Assembly (NCBI RefSeq): GCF_904063055.1
Contig: NZ_CAJFCN010000007.1
Location: 186,001-250,000 of the forward strand
Reading direction: 5' to 3'
Length of the DNA stretch: 64,000 nt
From: Pseudomonas paracarnis
GTDB lineage: Bacteria > Pseudomonadota > Gammaproteobacteria > Pseudomonadales > Pseudomonadaceae
The notes under the pieces: generated by a model
Seen by the model: the letters and a program-made list of their open reading frames with translations, nothing else
The model's database searches: none
Told to the model about the DNA's origin: nothing
Position numbers and translations under genes: made by a program
Part shown: piece by piece, positions 27,901 to 36,454 of the stretch
How the letters are laid out: each line of letters starts with the position of its first letter
Numbering within the stretch: the first letter of the stretch is position 1

Positions 27901-28816
27901 CGCCGGTGCCTTCGAAGATGTCCTGGTAGCGTCGCCGGCCTTCGTTCACCTGGCGTTGGCGGCGGCGCATGTTGAGCAGCACGATCACCGGGATTAGCGA
28001 GAACGCCAGGCCCAGCAGGCACTTGCCGATAAAGGCGGGCAGTAGTTGTTCCAGCACCGCGCTGCGGTCAAACATGCCGCGCAGTTGCCAATCGCTTTTG
28101 CTCAACGGCGTGACCAGCACGCTGCGGTTCAATTCTTCCGGTGTCAGGGCGCCGGACCACTGCGCCGGCATGCCGCTGTCACGGCTGACCACACGATGGT
28201 TCAGGCTGTTCTCGATTGCCCACATCGGGCGCTGGCCCTGGACATCCTGGCGTGTGAGGTTGGCCAGATAATTGGGCGCCAGGCGCAAGGCCCAGTACAC
28301 CTTGGAGCCACCGCTGGGTTGGTGCAGCAACAGATAGATGACCGTGCCGTCATTATCATTGCTCAGATAGTAGGACTGGGCGTGACTGCGTTTGACCAGG
28401 TCTTCAAGCAGGGCACTGTCTTGGCTGCCTTCGGCAGTGTCGCTGATCAGTGCGCCGCTGGGGGCGAGCAGGGCGAAGCTGCGCAGGTCCGGTAATGAGC
28501 GCTGCAGCGTGCGCATCAGGGCCTGCTGCTGTTCGGCATTGCGCGGCGGCTCGACAATCGGCAACAGGTTCAGGGCGATCTGTGCACTCAGGGCCATGTT
28601 CTGGCTGATCTGCTCGGCCAGGTCGGCGCTGTAGTCGATGGTGTATTGCTGTTGGTTTTTCTGGTTTTGCTGCAATTGGTCCAGCAGTTGCCAGAACAAC
28701 AGGGCGAGCAACAGCAGGACAAGCGTCGCCAACGCGCCTTTCAAGGTGCCGTGCAGGGGCGCTCCCGGCGCAATATGAGCGGCGCGCAAGGGCGTGGGCG
28801 GCGTGACGTTGGACAA
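24965..28816 (-). CDS. morA: Membrane GGDEF-EAL c-di-GMP regulator MorA
   Basis: A 1283-residue protein. Order: short cytoplasmic N-terminus, membrane helix about residues 28-45 (ATLVLLLLALLFWQLL), periplasmic sensor region to about 260, second helix (LLGLAFSLIPVIVLLNM), several PAS/PAC modules (for example FWSDVVRTVPDHLYVQDV, RYRMLAESISDVICST, VFEHSTSAILITDPAGYIVQANEAF), then GGDEF and EAL domains. The GGDEF motif is intact (ARMGGDEFTLLL near residue 927) and so is the EAL motif (GAEALLRW near 1058), with DDFGTGYSSLNYLKQFPID; both cyclase and phosphodiesterase activities are therefore possible. In Pseudomonas MorA controls motility and biofilm and neighbours glyA. The start codon appears to be TTG with AGGATCACAG upstream; no ATG lies before the first membrane helix. 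Confidence 0.93.
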   Translation of the reverse strand: MSNVTPPTPLRAAHIAPGAPLHGTLKGALATLVLLLLALLFWQLLDQLQQNQKNQQQYTIDYSADLAEQISQNMALSAQIALNLLPIVEPPRNAEQQQALMRTLQRSLPDLRSFALLAPSGALISDTAEGSQDSALLEDLVKRSHAQSYYLSNDNDGTVIYLLLHQPSGGSKVYWALRLAPNYLANLTRQDVQGQRPMWAIENSLNHRVVSRDSGMPAQWSGALTPEELNRSVLVTPLSKSDWQLRGMFDRSAVLEQLLPAFIGKCLLGLAFSLIPVIVLLNMRRRQRQVNEGRRRYQDIFEGTGVALCVLDLSGLKAFCNKTQVQSREQLHAWLQANPTERKQLLKELRVTEVNQMAVRLLNVASCDQAWERLIDDCPRNATSIGYQVLEAVLTRQKQLELEIQLNDVAGNEQYLWLVMRLPEQQDDVKAVILSISDITSRKLIELSLVERESFWSDVVRTVPDHLYVQDVISQRMIFSNHHLGHTLGYNKAELQQMGEYFWEILLHPEDAEHYHDARQQQRQVGYTTQLHCQLRFRHRNNQWRRFDIREQALARDTSTVVTRIIGVAKDITDQIEASESLRDSEQRYRMLAESISDVICSTDSQLALNYISPSVNTVLGYDVDWVFKNGWQSIVANPQQLTGIYSLMEQVSRALGNPDALNTLRDELQTQLFLFDCLRADGRKVPIELRLVLVWDEHGAFEGILGVGRDISQQRRAEKDLRMAATVFEHSTSAILITDPAGYIVQANEAFSRVSGYAVSDVLDQLPNMLTVDEQQEAHLRYVLKQLHQHSTWEGEVWLKRLNGEHYPAWVGITAVFDDEGDLASYVCFFSDISERKASEQRIHRLAYYDALTHLPNRTLFQDRLHTALQSAERQKSWVVLMFLDLDRFKPINDSLGHAAGDRMLKEMATRLLGCVAEDDTVARMGGDEFTLLLQPRVSRDMALNRAIHVAEQILASLVKPFVLEGREFFVTASIGIALSPQDGNELSQLMKNADTAMYHAKERGKNNFQFYQADMNASALERLELESDLRHALDQNEFVLYYQPQFSGDGKRLTGAEALLRWRHPRRGLVPPGDFIPVLEELGLVVDVGDWVIGEACRQLKTWHQNKVRVPKVSVNISARQFSDGQLGTRIATILKDTGLPPACLELELTESILMREVNEALQILASLKNLGLSIAVDDFGTGYSSLNYLKQFPIDVLKIDRTFVDGLPSGEQDAQIARAIIAMAHSLNLAVIAEGVETHEQLDFLREHGCDEVQGYLFGRPMPANRFEVQFSNDALFMFD

Positions 28817-29101
28817 ACTGTGATCCTGCGGTTTGGCTGGACTGGCGCGCGACGTGCACTATAAGCCGGACGCCCGAAGGGCGGCTAGCATGCCTTGAGT
28901 TGTGGCAAAGTGCCAGTCCTGCCTGGCTGGACTGCCCCAGCGCATTCAGGTAGCTTTGCCGGTTACGCGGGGGCGTTCCAGCCCCAGACATTCAGGCTTT
29001 TTTTGCTCGCTGGCATTGATGATAGTCAAAGGCCCGCGCGGCGCATGGCCTGGCACGGGCTTCGTCCGCTTAATTCATCAGTCACTGACGCTAGGTTCAC
29101 C

Positions 29102-30766
29102 ATGGCTCAATACGTCTTCACCATGCATCGGCTGGGAAAAGTTGTTCCGCCGAAGCGGGAAATCCTGAAAAACATTTCGCTGTCCTTCTTCCCAGGCGCC
29201 AAGATCGGCGTGCTCGGCCTCAACGGTTCGGGTAAGTCCACCCTGCTGAAAATCATGGCGGGCGTCGACACCGAGTTCGAAGGCGAAGCCCGTCCGATGC
29301 CGGACCTGAACATCGGTTACCTGCCGCAAGAGCCGATCCTGGACCCGACCAAGACCGTGCGCGAAGTGGTCGAAGAAGCCGTCAGCGTGATCAAGGACGC
29401 CCAGGCCCGCCTTGATGAGGTGTACGCCGCCTACGCCGAACCGGATGCCGACTTCGACAAGCTGGCTGCCGAACAGGCCAAGCTCGAAGCGATCCTGCAG
29501 GCGGGCGATGGCCACAACCTGGAGCGCCAACTGGAAGTCGCCGCCGATGCGCTGCGCCTGCCAGCCTGGGACGCCAAGGTCGAGCACCTGTCCGGTGGTG
29601 AGAAGCGTCGTGTGGCCCTGTGCCGCCTGCTGCTGTCGGCCCCTGACATGCTGCTGCTCGACGAACCGACCAACCACTTGGACGCCGATTCCGTCGCCTG
29701 GCTGGAGCACTTCCTGCACGATTTCCCGGGCACCGTAGTTGCGATCACGCACGACCGTTACTTCCTGGACAACGTCGCCGGCTGGATCCTCGAACTCGAC
29801 CGCGGCGCCGGTATCCCTTACGAGGGCAACTACTCCGGTTGGCTGGAAGCCAAGTCCGACCGTCTGGCCGCCGAATCCAAGCAGCAATCGGCCCACGAAA
29901 AAGCCATGAAGGAAGAACTGGAGTGGGTGCGCAAAGGCGCCAAGGCCCGCCAGTCCAAATCCAAGGCCCGTCTGCAACGCTTTGAAGAAATGCAGTCGCA
30001 GGAATTCCAGAAGCGCAGCGAAACCAACGAGATCTACATCCCGGCCGGTCCGCGCCTGGGTGACAAGGTCATCGAGTTCAAGAACGTGACCAAAGGCTAT
30101 GGCGACCGCGTGCTGATCGACAACCTGTCGTTCGCCATGCCAAAAGGCGCGATCGTCGGCGTTATTGGTGGTAACGGTGCGGGTAAATCCACACTGTTCC
30201 GCATGCTGATGGGCAAGGAAACCCCGGACTCCGGCAGCATCGAGATCGGTGACACCGTGCAACTGGCCTGTGTGGACCAGAGCCGCGACGACCTCGACGG
30301 CAGCAAGACTGTGTTCCAGCAGATCTCCGACGGTTCCGACCAGATCCGTATCGGCAACTATGAAATCCCGTCGCGCACCTACGTCGGCCGTTTCAACTTC
30401 AAGGGCGGCGACCAGCAGAAGTTCGTCAAGGACCTGTCCGGTGGTGAGCGCGGTCGCTTGCACCTGGCCCTGACCCTGAAAGAGGGCGGCAACGTGTTGC
30501 TGCTCGACGAACCGTCCAACGACCTCGACGTTGAAACCCTGCGTTCCCTGGAAGAAGCCCTGCTGGACTTCCCGGGCGCCGCCATTGTGATCTCTCACGA
30601 TCGGTGGTTCCTTGACCGCGTCGCGACCCACATCCTGGCGTACGAAGATGACTCCCAGGCGGTGTTCTTCGAAGGCAACTACACCGAGTACGAAGCCGAC
30701 CGCAAGAAGCGCTTGGGTGAGGCCGCTGCCCAGCCGCACCGCGTACGCCACAAAAAGCTGGCCTGA
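29102..30766 (+). CDS. ettA: Energy-dependent translational throttle protein EttA
   Basis: ABC-F ATPase of 554 residues that binds the ribosomal E site and gates the first elongation steps according to ATP level. It has two nucleotide-binding domains: Walker A GLNGSGKST at residues 39-47 with LSGGEKRRVALCRLLL, and GGNGAGKST near residue 357 with LSGGERGRLHLALTL. Both Walker B sequences end in the LLLDEP(T/S)N motif. The arm and P-site linker region (AMKEELEWVRKGAKARQSKSKARLQRF) lies between them. The ATG at 29102 gives the conserved N-terminus MAQYVFTMHRLGKVVPPKREIL; the frame upstream to 28895 is not conserved. Confidence 0.96.
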   Translation: MAQYVFTMHRLGKVVPPKREILKNISLSFFPGAKIGVLGLNGSGKSTLLKIMAGVDTEFEGEARPMPDLNIGYLPQEPILDPTKTVREVVEEAVSVIKDAQARLDEVYAAYAEPDADFDKLAAEQAKLEAILQAGDGHNLERQLEVAADALRLPAWDAKVEHLSGGEKRRVALCRLLLSAPDMLLLDEPTNHLDADSVAWLEHFLHDFPGTVVAITHDRYFLDNVAGWILELDRGAGIPYEGNYSGWLEAKSDRLAAESKQQSAHEKAMKEELEWVRKGAKARQSKSKARLQRFEEMQSQEFQKRSETNEIYIPAGPRLGDKVIEFKNVTKGYGDRVLIDNLSFAMPKGAIVGVIGGNGAGKSTLFRMLMGKETPDSGSIEIGDTVQLACVDQSRDDLDGSKTVFQQISDGSDQIRIGNYEIPSRTYVGRFNFKGGDQQKFVKDLSGGERGRLHLALTLKEGGNVLLLDEPSNDLDVETLRSLEEALLDFPGAAIVISHDRWFLDRVATHILAYEDDSQAVFFEGNYTEYEADRKKRLGEAAAQPHRVRHKKLA

Positions 30767-30789
30767 TGCTGCAATAGCCGCTACAGCCT

Positions 30790-30823
30790 GTTGAAAAAAT
30801 ACCCCTCACGCAGGGGTATTTTT
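30790..30823 (+). terminator. Rho-independent terminator of ettA
   Basis: AAAAAATACCCCT-CACGC-AGGGGTATTTTTTT: an inverted repeat of 13 bases (TACCCCT/AGGGGTA core) with a T run, 24 bases after ettA. Symmetric, so it may also stop the convergent LysR gene. Confidence 0.92.
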
Positions 30824-30832
30824 TTGCCCGCG

Positions 30833-31762
30833 TTATGCCGGAAGCGTCGTGGGCGCCAGCGTTGGGCGGCTGCGCAGCAATTCTTCGACCACCCCCATAA
30901 ACGCCTCGACCAACAATGAGCGTGACGGTGAGCGCGTGAGTATCAGCAGGTGTACCCAGGCTTCGGGGTCTGCCAAGGGGCGGTAGACCACGCCTTCCCT
31001 GGCCAGGGTGCGGGTGCACTGGGGCACGAGCGAGACACCTTGGCCTGCCGCCACCAGGGCGATGATCGAGGTGATCTGACGCCCCGCAGGGCCCGGGCGC
31101 AGCGCCAGGCCACGGCGTTGATACAGGTGCTCGATGGAGCCGTTGAGGCCCGAACCGTAGTCGCTGGGGAACAGAATCAACGGGTACTCACTGAGCTGGG
31201 CGAGGGTGACTTCGCTCTGCTCCGCCAGCGGGTTGTCGCTGCAAAGAGCCGCCACCAGTGGTTCTTGCCCCAAGGACAAAGCCTCGACACCGGTTTGCCC
31301 GGCCTCCGGCAGCAGGCGGCTCATGCCGACGTCGATGCGCCCGTCCAGTACGTGCGTGTGCAGGCTACCGGAAGCGCTTTCCACCAGGGTCAGTTGCACA
31401 TCGGGAAAACGCTGGGCGAAGGCTTGGAGGGTTTGGCTGAAGAGTTCCGACAACGCGATCGAGCTGGCATAGCCTACGACCAGTTGGCCGGTCGAGCCGG
31501 CAGCCAGCTTGGCGGCGATGTCTTGTGCAAGCCTGGCGTGCTCCAGCGCTGCGCGGGCATACGGCAAAAAGTGCTGGCCTTGGGCGGTCAGTGTGACCGT
31601 GCGACTGGTGCGGTCGAACAGGCGAAAGCCAAGCTCGGTTTCCAGGGCCGAAATCTGCCGCGTCAGGGGCGGCTGGGCAAGGTGCAGGCGCTGGGCTGCG
31701 CGGCCGAAGTGCAGCTCTTCGGCGACCGTCAGGAAGTACCGTAACTTGCGTAGATCAAGCAT
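30833..31762 (-). CDS. LysR-family regulator, divergent from the phosphonate operon
   Basis: A 309-residue LysR-type regulator. The winged HTH occupies residues 1-60 (LRKLRYFLTVAEELHFGRAAQRLHLAQPPLTRQISALETELGFRLF), and the effector-binding domain follows (GQLVVGYASSIALSELFSQ, LVAAGQGVSLVPQC). It sits 95 bases from, and divergent to, the first MFS gene of the downstream operon, the classic arrangement for a LysR protein controlling its neighbour. The related subgroup often regulates small aromatic or acid metabolism genes and adjacent MFS pumps. Its control of the whole operon is inference from position. Confidence 0.9.
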   Translation of the reverse strand: MLDLRKLRYFLTVAEELHFGRAAQRLHLAQPPLTRQISALETELGFRLFDRTSRTVTLTAQGQHFLPYARAALEHARLAQDIAAKLAAGSTGQLVVGYASSIALSELFSQTLQAFAQRFPDVQLTLVESASGSLHTHVLDGRIDVGMSRLLPEAGQTGVEALSLGQEPLVAALCSDNPLAEQSEVTLAQLSEYPLILFPSDYGSGLNGSIEHLYQRRGLALRPGPAGRQITSIIALVAAGQGVSLVPQCTRTLAREGVVYRPLADPEAWVHLLILTRSPSRSLLVEAFMGVVEELLRSRPTLAPTTLPA

Positions 31763-31786
31763 TCTGTTTCCTGGGTATTGATCGGT

Positions 31787-31796
31787 CCGAATTCGG
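31787..31796. promoter_or_regulatory. Possible LysR operator in the divergent promoter region
   Basis: CCGAATTCGG is a perfect 10-base palindrome in the 95-base gap between the LysR gene and the first operon gene, flanked by near-repeats of CGGTATTG/GTATTGATCGG. LysR proteins bind partially symmetric sites in such gaps. Supported by symmetry and position only. Confidence 0.35.
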
Positions 31797-31857
31797 TATT
31801 GGTGTTCCCTGCGCTGGGTATTCTATAAACATCCTCGACTATAAGACGAGAGGCCAC

Positions 31858-33051
31858 ATGAACCCGCGCATGCATCACGCCCGCTTCGCCGTGTTCCTGT
31901 GTGGCTGTGCGGCGTTTCTGAATCTTTATGCGACACAGAGCATCCTGCCTGCGTTTGCCGAAAGCTTCCAGGTGAGTGCCCGACAGGCAGGGTGGAGCAT
32001 CACGGTGACCACGTTGGCCGTGGCGTTGACCGCGCCGTTTGTCGGGCGCCTGACCGGCCGTTTCGAGCAGCGCACGGTGATTGCCGTGGCCGCATTGCTG
32101 CTGGCGCTACCGACGCTGCTGACGGCCTATGTGGACAGTTTTGCCGAGCTGCTGGTGTGGCGTTTTGTCGAAGGGATGTTGATCCCAGTGGTGTTCGCCA
32201 CCAGCGTGGCTTATATCGGTGATCGCTGGCGTGCGGCCACGGTCACCGAGATCACCAGTTTGTACGTCGCGGGGACGGTGCTCGGTGGGTTTGCCGGGCG
32301 CTTTGTTTCGGGTGTCATGACCCAATATGTGGGCTGGCGCGAAGCCTTCGAACTGTTGGCGGTGATCAGCCTGCTGGTCGGCCTGCTGATTGTGTGGCTG
32401 TTGCCGGCCAATCCGGTGGCGCGGCCCGGCGTTGCGGCCGTGGGCATGCACGGGGTGCGCCGGCTCCTGCGCAAACCCTTGCTGGCGGCCTATGGCGTCG
32501 GTTTCTGCGTGCTGTTCTCCCAAGTCGCAACCTTTACCTATGCCGGGCTGTATCTCAGCCAGGCCCCGTTCAACCTGGGCGCTGCAGCCTTGGGCACTTT
32601 GTATGCGGTGTTCCTGCTGGCGCTGGTGGTCATTCCTGTTGCGGGGCGCTTGAGCAAATCGCGACCACAATCGCAGTTACTGACCGGCGCTGTGGCGCTC
32701 GGCATCTGTGGCTCGGCGCTGACATTGTTGCCGTCCCTGTGGCTGATCGTGCTGGGGCTGGCCCTGAGCTCCACCGGCGTATTCCTGGCACAGGCATCCG
32801 CCAATGCGTATATCGCCACCACGGCGGGCCCGGACAAGTCCGGCGCCGTGGGGCTGTACCTGACCGGTTATTACCTGGGCGGCAGCGCCGGCGCCGTGGC
32901 CCCGGCCATGCTCTGGAATCAATGGGGCTGGCCGGGCTGCGTGGCGTTGGTCGCAGGTTTTCAGCTGTTGTCGCTGGCGATTGCCCTGCTGGGCTGGAAA
33001 CCGGTAAAGCCCCAGGCCCTGATCGCCGGACAGCGCGGCAAACCAGCCTGA
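31858..33051 (+). CDS. MFS transporter (YnfM/arabinose-efflux-like)
   Basis: A 397-residue major-facilitator transporter with about twelve helices. The N-terminus FAVFLCGCAAFLNLYATQSILPAFAESFQVSARQAGWSITVTTLAVALTAPFVGRLTGRFEQR is typical of the YnfM/DHA1-type pumps; GTVLGGFAGRFVSGVMTQYVGWREAF marks helix 4-5. GAGAGG precedes the ATG. It is the first gene after the LysR promoter region and 34 bases before HDO 1, so likely the first gene of the same transcript. It could be a second exporter for the phosphonate product or an older LysR-MFS pair onto which the operon was appended. Confidence 0.87.
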   Translation: MNPRMHHARFAVFLCGCAAFLNLYATQSILPAFAESFQVSARQAGWSITVTTLAVALTAPFVGRLTGRFEQRTVIAVAALLLALPTLLTAYVDSFAELLVWRFVEGMLIPVVFATSVAYIGDRWRAATVTEITSLYVAGTVLGGFAGRFVSGVMTQYVGWREAFELLAVISLLVGLLIVWLLPANPVARPGVAAVGMHGVRRLLRKPLLAAYGVGFCVLFSQVATFTYAGLYLSQAPFNLGAAALGTLYAVFLLALVVIPVAGRLSKSRPQSQLLTGAVALGICGSALTLLPSLWLIVLGLALSSTGVFLAQASANAYIATTAGPDKSGAVGLYLTGYYLGGSAGAVAPAMLWNQWGWPGCVALVAGFQLLSLAIALLGWKPVKPQALIAGQRGKPA

Positions 33052-33085
33052 TTTTTCATCCAATAAAGGACTATGAGAGGTGAAC

Positions 33086-33910
33086 ATGACTAACACCGTG
33101 ATCAAGCGCAGCCAGTTGTTGAAGCTCATCGAACCGGTATTGAACGACATGCCGGCCGGTGCCTTGCGTCACGCGCTGTTCGAAGCCTTCTGGGCTCAGG
33201 AAGACGCGCTGGTGGATATCGAAGACGCTTTTGCGCGACTCACCTCGCGTCGGCATTCGCCGGCGGTACTGCGCAAGTTCTTCGCCAGTTGGTCCAAGAC
33301 CAATAATTCGGCAGCCAGTGTGTCCGGTCTGGCCAACCGCATTACCTTGCTGGCGCGCTCCGATGAAGGCTCCGCCGCCGCCGCGCAGTTGTACCGCGCC
33401 TGCGGCAGCCTGCAACGCATCACCGATGAAGATCTGGGCGCGTTGGGCAACACCTTGCACGCAGACCTGTTCTACACCATGGCCACCGCGCTGTGCGGTG
33501 ATGACCAGTGGATATTGAAGGACAATTGCCTGCCCTCGGCACAGGCGTTCAAGGACTGGACCGACACCCGCCGCCTGCGTGATCGCGACCTGCTGCAGGG
33601 GTTGCTGACCACGTTGATCCACGAGGTGTACACCCATGGCGAAGTGGAATTCATCCACCCGTTGTACTCGCAGTGGTTCGTGCGGGACATGGGCGTGCCG
33701 CCGGAGAAATCCCGTGCGACGGTGGCCTGGGTCACGGTGCACACCGGCGGTACTGAGAGCAACCATTTCGCCCATGCAGTGGCGGCGGTGAATGAGTTCA
33801 CCACTGCCGTGCAGATTGAAGTGGACCCCGCCACGGCACGCGACATTTTTGCCCAATACCTGCAGCGTAAAGCCAGTGTGATGAGCGACTGTGCGCAGTT
33901 GCTGGGTTAA
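33086..33910 (+). CDS. Haem-oxygenase-like diiron oxidase (HDO) 1
   Basis: A 274-residue all-alpha protein of the iron-containing redox enzyme/haem-oxygenase-like family (Haem_oxygenas_2 type; characterised relatives include UndA and BesC). I infer the metal ligands by aligning it with the paralogue 2.5 kb downstream: E115 (DEDLG), H125 (LHADLFY), E180 (IHEVYTHGE), then H219, E224 and H227 in VTVHTGGTESNHFAH. The six-residue set E-H-E-H-E-H fits a two-iron site, with Glu where UndA has Asp. HDOs use O2 to decarboxylate, fragment or N-oxygenate amino-acid-like substrates. ATG 33086 is supported by GAGAGG; a GTG two codons earlier is in frame. Its place in a PEP mutase operon suggests a phosphonate substrate such as phosphonoalanine. 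Substrate and reaction are not demonstrated. Confidence 0.75.
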   Translation: MTNTVIKRSQLLKLIEPVLNDMPAGALRHALFEAFWAQEDALVDIEDAFARLTSRRHSPAVLRKFFASWSKTNNSAASVSGLANRITLLARSDEGSAAAAQLYRACGSLQRITDEDLGALGNTLHADLFYTMATALCGDDQWILKDNCLPSAQAFKDWTDTRRLRDRDLLQGLLTTLIHEVYTHGEVEFIHPLYSQWFVRDMGVPPEKSRATVAWVTVHTGGTESNHFAHAVAAVNEFTTAVQIEVDPATARDIFAQYLQRKASVMSDCAQLLG

Positions 33911-33943
33911 CCCGGCCTTTTTGCCTGAGAGCCTCTGACCCAG

Positions 33944-35161
33944 ATGAACACCCTGAAGCAGACCGCAGCGCCATCGTTGTCGCCGCCTGACCCGGTCAGC
34001 GTGCGTCGCCGCGCTCTGGTGGCCGGCTGCGGCGCGCATGCCGTGCACGACGGGCTGACCGATGTGATTTATGTGCTGTTGCCGATCTGGCAAGCGCAGT
34101 TCGGCCTCAGCTACGCCCAGATCGGCCTGTTGCGCGGTGCCTATGCGGGCATGATGGCCGGTTTTCAGTTACTGGCCAGCCGGGCTGCCGCGCGCTGGGG
34201 GCGTGAACGCTTGCTGGTAGGTGGCACGGCGTTGGCGGGCCTGGCCTACCTGCTGGCCGGCCAGGCCGGTGGGCTGGGCGTGTTGTTATTGGCGCTGCTG
34301 CTGGGCGGGCTCGGCGCGAGTACGCAGCACCCGCTGGCCTCGTCGTTGATCACCGATACGCACGAGGCCGGCGGGGGCGTCAAACAAGCGCTGTCGCAGT
34401 ACAACTTCAGCGGCGATATCGGCAAGACCCTGATCCCGGGGCTGATCGGCCTGTTGCTGGCGGTCATCAGTTGGCGCGCCAGTGTCACCCTGCTGGGTGT
34501 ACTCGGGTTGCTGGCGGCAGGCCTGTTGTGGTGGCTGATCCCGGCACGCACCGAGGCGACGGCGGCGCCGCTGAAAGCCACCCGTACGGGCGACGGCGCC
34601 GGCTCCGCGAGCGGCCTGCGTGCGCTGATCGTGACCGGCACGCTGGACAGCGCCGTGCGCATGGGTTTCCTCACCTTCCTGCCGTTTTTGCTCAAGGCCA
34701 AGGGCGCCGGGCCTGCGGGCATCGGCCTGGCGCTGACGATGCTGTTCGTCGGGGGCGCCTTCGGCAAATTGTTGTGCGGTTACCTCGGTGCGCGCATCGG
34801 CATGATGAAAACGGTATGGGCCACGGAGTTCACCACGGCTGTGCTGATTGTCATGGCGGTGTACTTGCCCTACGCCGGCTTGATGGTGATGTTGCCGCTG
34901 CTGGGGCTGGCGCTGAACGGCACGTCGTCGGTGCTGTACGGCGCAGTCCCGGACCTGGCAGGGCCGGGCAGGCGCGACCAGGCGTTCGCCGTGTTCTACA
35001 CCGGCACCATCGGTGGCGGCGCCTTGGCGCCGGTGCTGTTCGGCAGCCTTGGGGATGCCACCGGTGTGCCCATGGCCGTCCTGTTGCTGGCCGCCACCCT
35101 GTTGCTGACCTTGCCGCTGTCCTGGCGGGTTCAGCAAGGGCTGGAGGCCCAAGCCCGGTAG
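33944..35161 (+). CDS. MFS exporter, fosmidomycin-resistance (FSR)-like
   Basis: A 405-residue MFS transporter with about twelve helices. The first helix region (CGAHAVHDGLTDVIYVLLPIWQAQFGLSYAQIGLLRGAYAG) and the STQHPLASSLITDTHE segment with a conserved His-Pro resemble the FSR family, which exports the phosphonate antibiotic fosmidomycin. This is a strong contextual match to a PEP mutase operon: the pump likely exports the product and gives self-protection. It starts 33 bases after HDO 1 with a weak ribosome site. Family resemblance was judged by eye; the substrate is inference. Confidence 0.82.
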   Translation: MNTLKQTAAPSLSPPDPVSVRRRALVAGCGAHAVHDGLTDVIYVLLPIWQAQFGLSYAQIGLLRGAYAGMMAGFQLLASRAAARWGRERLLVGGTALAGLAYLLAGQAGGLGVLLLALLLGGLGASTQHPLASSLITDTHEAGGGVKQALSQYNFSGDIGKTLIPGLIGLLLAVISWRASVTLLGVLGLLAAGLLWWLIPARTEATAAPLKATRTGDGAGSASGLRALIVTGTLDSAVRMGFLTFLPFLLKAKGAGPAGIGLALTMLFVGGAFGKLLCGYLGARIGMMKTVWATEFTTAVLIVMAVYLPYAGLMVMLPLLGLALNGTSSVLYGAVPDLAGPGRRDQAFAVFYTGTIGGGALAPVLFGSLGDATGVPMAVLLLAATLLLTLPLSWRVQQGLEAQAR

Positions 35162-35200
35162 GGCGAACGAACGTTCCAACGTGTTCTGGCAGGTATAACA

Positions 35201-36430
35201 ATGAATAACAGTGAACCGTCTGCCGTGTCATTGCCGTTGTCCCAGCGTGCGCAACGTCTTAGCGCACCCGGCACATCCAGCATGCGCAGTAAAGCCAATG
35301 CCTTGAAAGAAGCCGGCGTCAACGTGGTCAACTTTGCCGCGGGCGAATTGTCCTTCGATGCCTGCCCGATCATGAAAGCCGCCGCGGCCGATGCGCTCGC
35401 CACTGCCCGCAACCGCTACACGCCGCCCATCGGCCTGCCCCAGCTTCGCCACGCGCTGGCGCAGCAGGTCACTCAGCGCTGCGGGGTGAATTACGCCGCC
35501 GATGAAATAGCGGTGACCGCCGGTGCCAAGCAGGCGCTGTATAACGCCGCAATGGTGCTGCTCAATCCGGGGGATGAAGTCATCGTCGCGGTGCCGTACT
35601 GGGAAACCTTCCCCACCCAGATCCAACTGGCCGGTGGCGTTCCCGTCTATGTCGACACGGCTGCGGATGACTATCGCCTCACCTGCGCAGCGGTCCAGAA
35701 GGCCCTGACCCCGCGCACCCGGATGATTGTGATCAACACCCCGAACAATCCGACGGGCACGGTTTATCAGCGCGAAGAACTGCTGGGGATTGCCCGGCTC
35801 GCCTTCGCACACAGGCTTTGGGTGGTGTTCGACGAGTGTTACCGCAAACTGGTGCGCGCGCCCCATGAACATCACAACATCGTGTCGCTGTTTGCGCCGC
35901 TTAAACATCAGACGGTACTGGTCGATTCGTTTTCCAAGAGCCACGCGGTCACCGGCTGGCGGGTAGGGTATGCGTGCGCGCCCGCCCCAGTCATCGCCGC
36001 CATGCACAACCTGCAAGGGCATACGACGTCCAACCCCAGCAGCCTGTCCCAATATGCCGCGCTCGGCAGCCTGATGGCGGACGCGCCGCACTTTACCCGC
36101 CAGGTCAATGCCTTCCTCGACCAGCAATTGCTCGCGGCCTGCACCTGCCTGGGGCATGTCGACGGCATTCGGTGCGCCCCGCCAGAAGGGGCGTTCTATC
36201 TGTTTATCGATGTGTCCCGCAAGTTGGGGGGCCGCTACCTGGGCACCGTTATTCGTGACGTCGACCACTTGGCCGATCTGTTATTGACCGAGGCCCATAT
36301 CGCGGTAGTGCCCGGCTCTGGCTGTGGCGACGAAAACAGCATCCGCATCTCCTACGCCGTTGAGCGTGAAGCGCTGATTGAGGGCCTCACACGCTTTAGT
36401 CGTTTCATGTCAGAAATCGTTGCGCATTAA
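35201..36430 (+). CDS. Class I/II PLP aminotransferase (candidate phosphonopyruvate aminotransferase)
   Basis: A 409-residue fold-type I aminotransferase of the aspartate/aromatic group. Motifs: VTAGAKQALYNAAMVLLNPGDEVIV near residue 105, NTPNNPTGTVY near 180, Asp211 in VVFDECYRKL, the PLP lysine K246 in DSFSKSHAVTGWRVGY, and the substrate arginine in the C-terminal SIRISYA. In some phosphonate pathways an aminotransferase (PalB in phosphonoalamide biosynthesis) makes phosphonoalanine from phosphonopyruvate, pulling the unfavourable PEP mutase equilibrium. That role fits here because no phosphonopyruvate decarboxylase is present. The assignment of substrate is inference; the enzyme class is clear. 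Confidence 0.87.
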   Translation: MNNSEPSAVSLPLSQRAQRLSAPGTSSMRSKANALKEAGVNVVNFAAGELSFDACPIMKAAAADALATARNRYTPPIGLPQLRHALAQQVTQRCGVNYAADEIAVTAGAKQALYNAAMVLLNPGDEVIVAVPYWETFPTQIQLAGGVPVYVDTAADDYRLTCAAVQKALTPRTRMIVINTPNNPTGTVYQREELLGIARLAFAHRLWVVFDECYRKLVRAPHEHHNIVSLFAPLKHQTVLVDSFSKSHAVTGWRVGYACAPAPVIAAMHNLQGHTTSNPSSLSQYAALGSLMADAPHFTRQVNAFLDQQLLAACTCLGHVDGIRCAPPEGAFYLFIDVSRKLGGRYLGTVIRDVDHLADLLLTEAHIAVVPGSGCGDENSIRISYAVEREALIEGLTRFSRFMSEIVAH

Positions 36431-36454
36431 CCCCACCTTAAAAGGATATGAGCC

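Noticed and set aside
24788..27997. 1069-residue plus-strand open frame opposite morA
   Set aside because: It is the antisense shadow of a complete PAS-GGDEF-EAL gene; its translation is His/Gln/Val-rich without any family motif, as expected for high-GC antisense frames.
29078..30751. 557-residue minus-strand frame opposite ettA
   Set aside because: Shadow of an ABC-F protein with intact motifs on the other strand.
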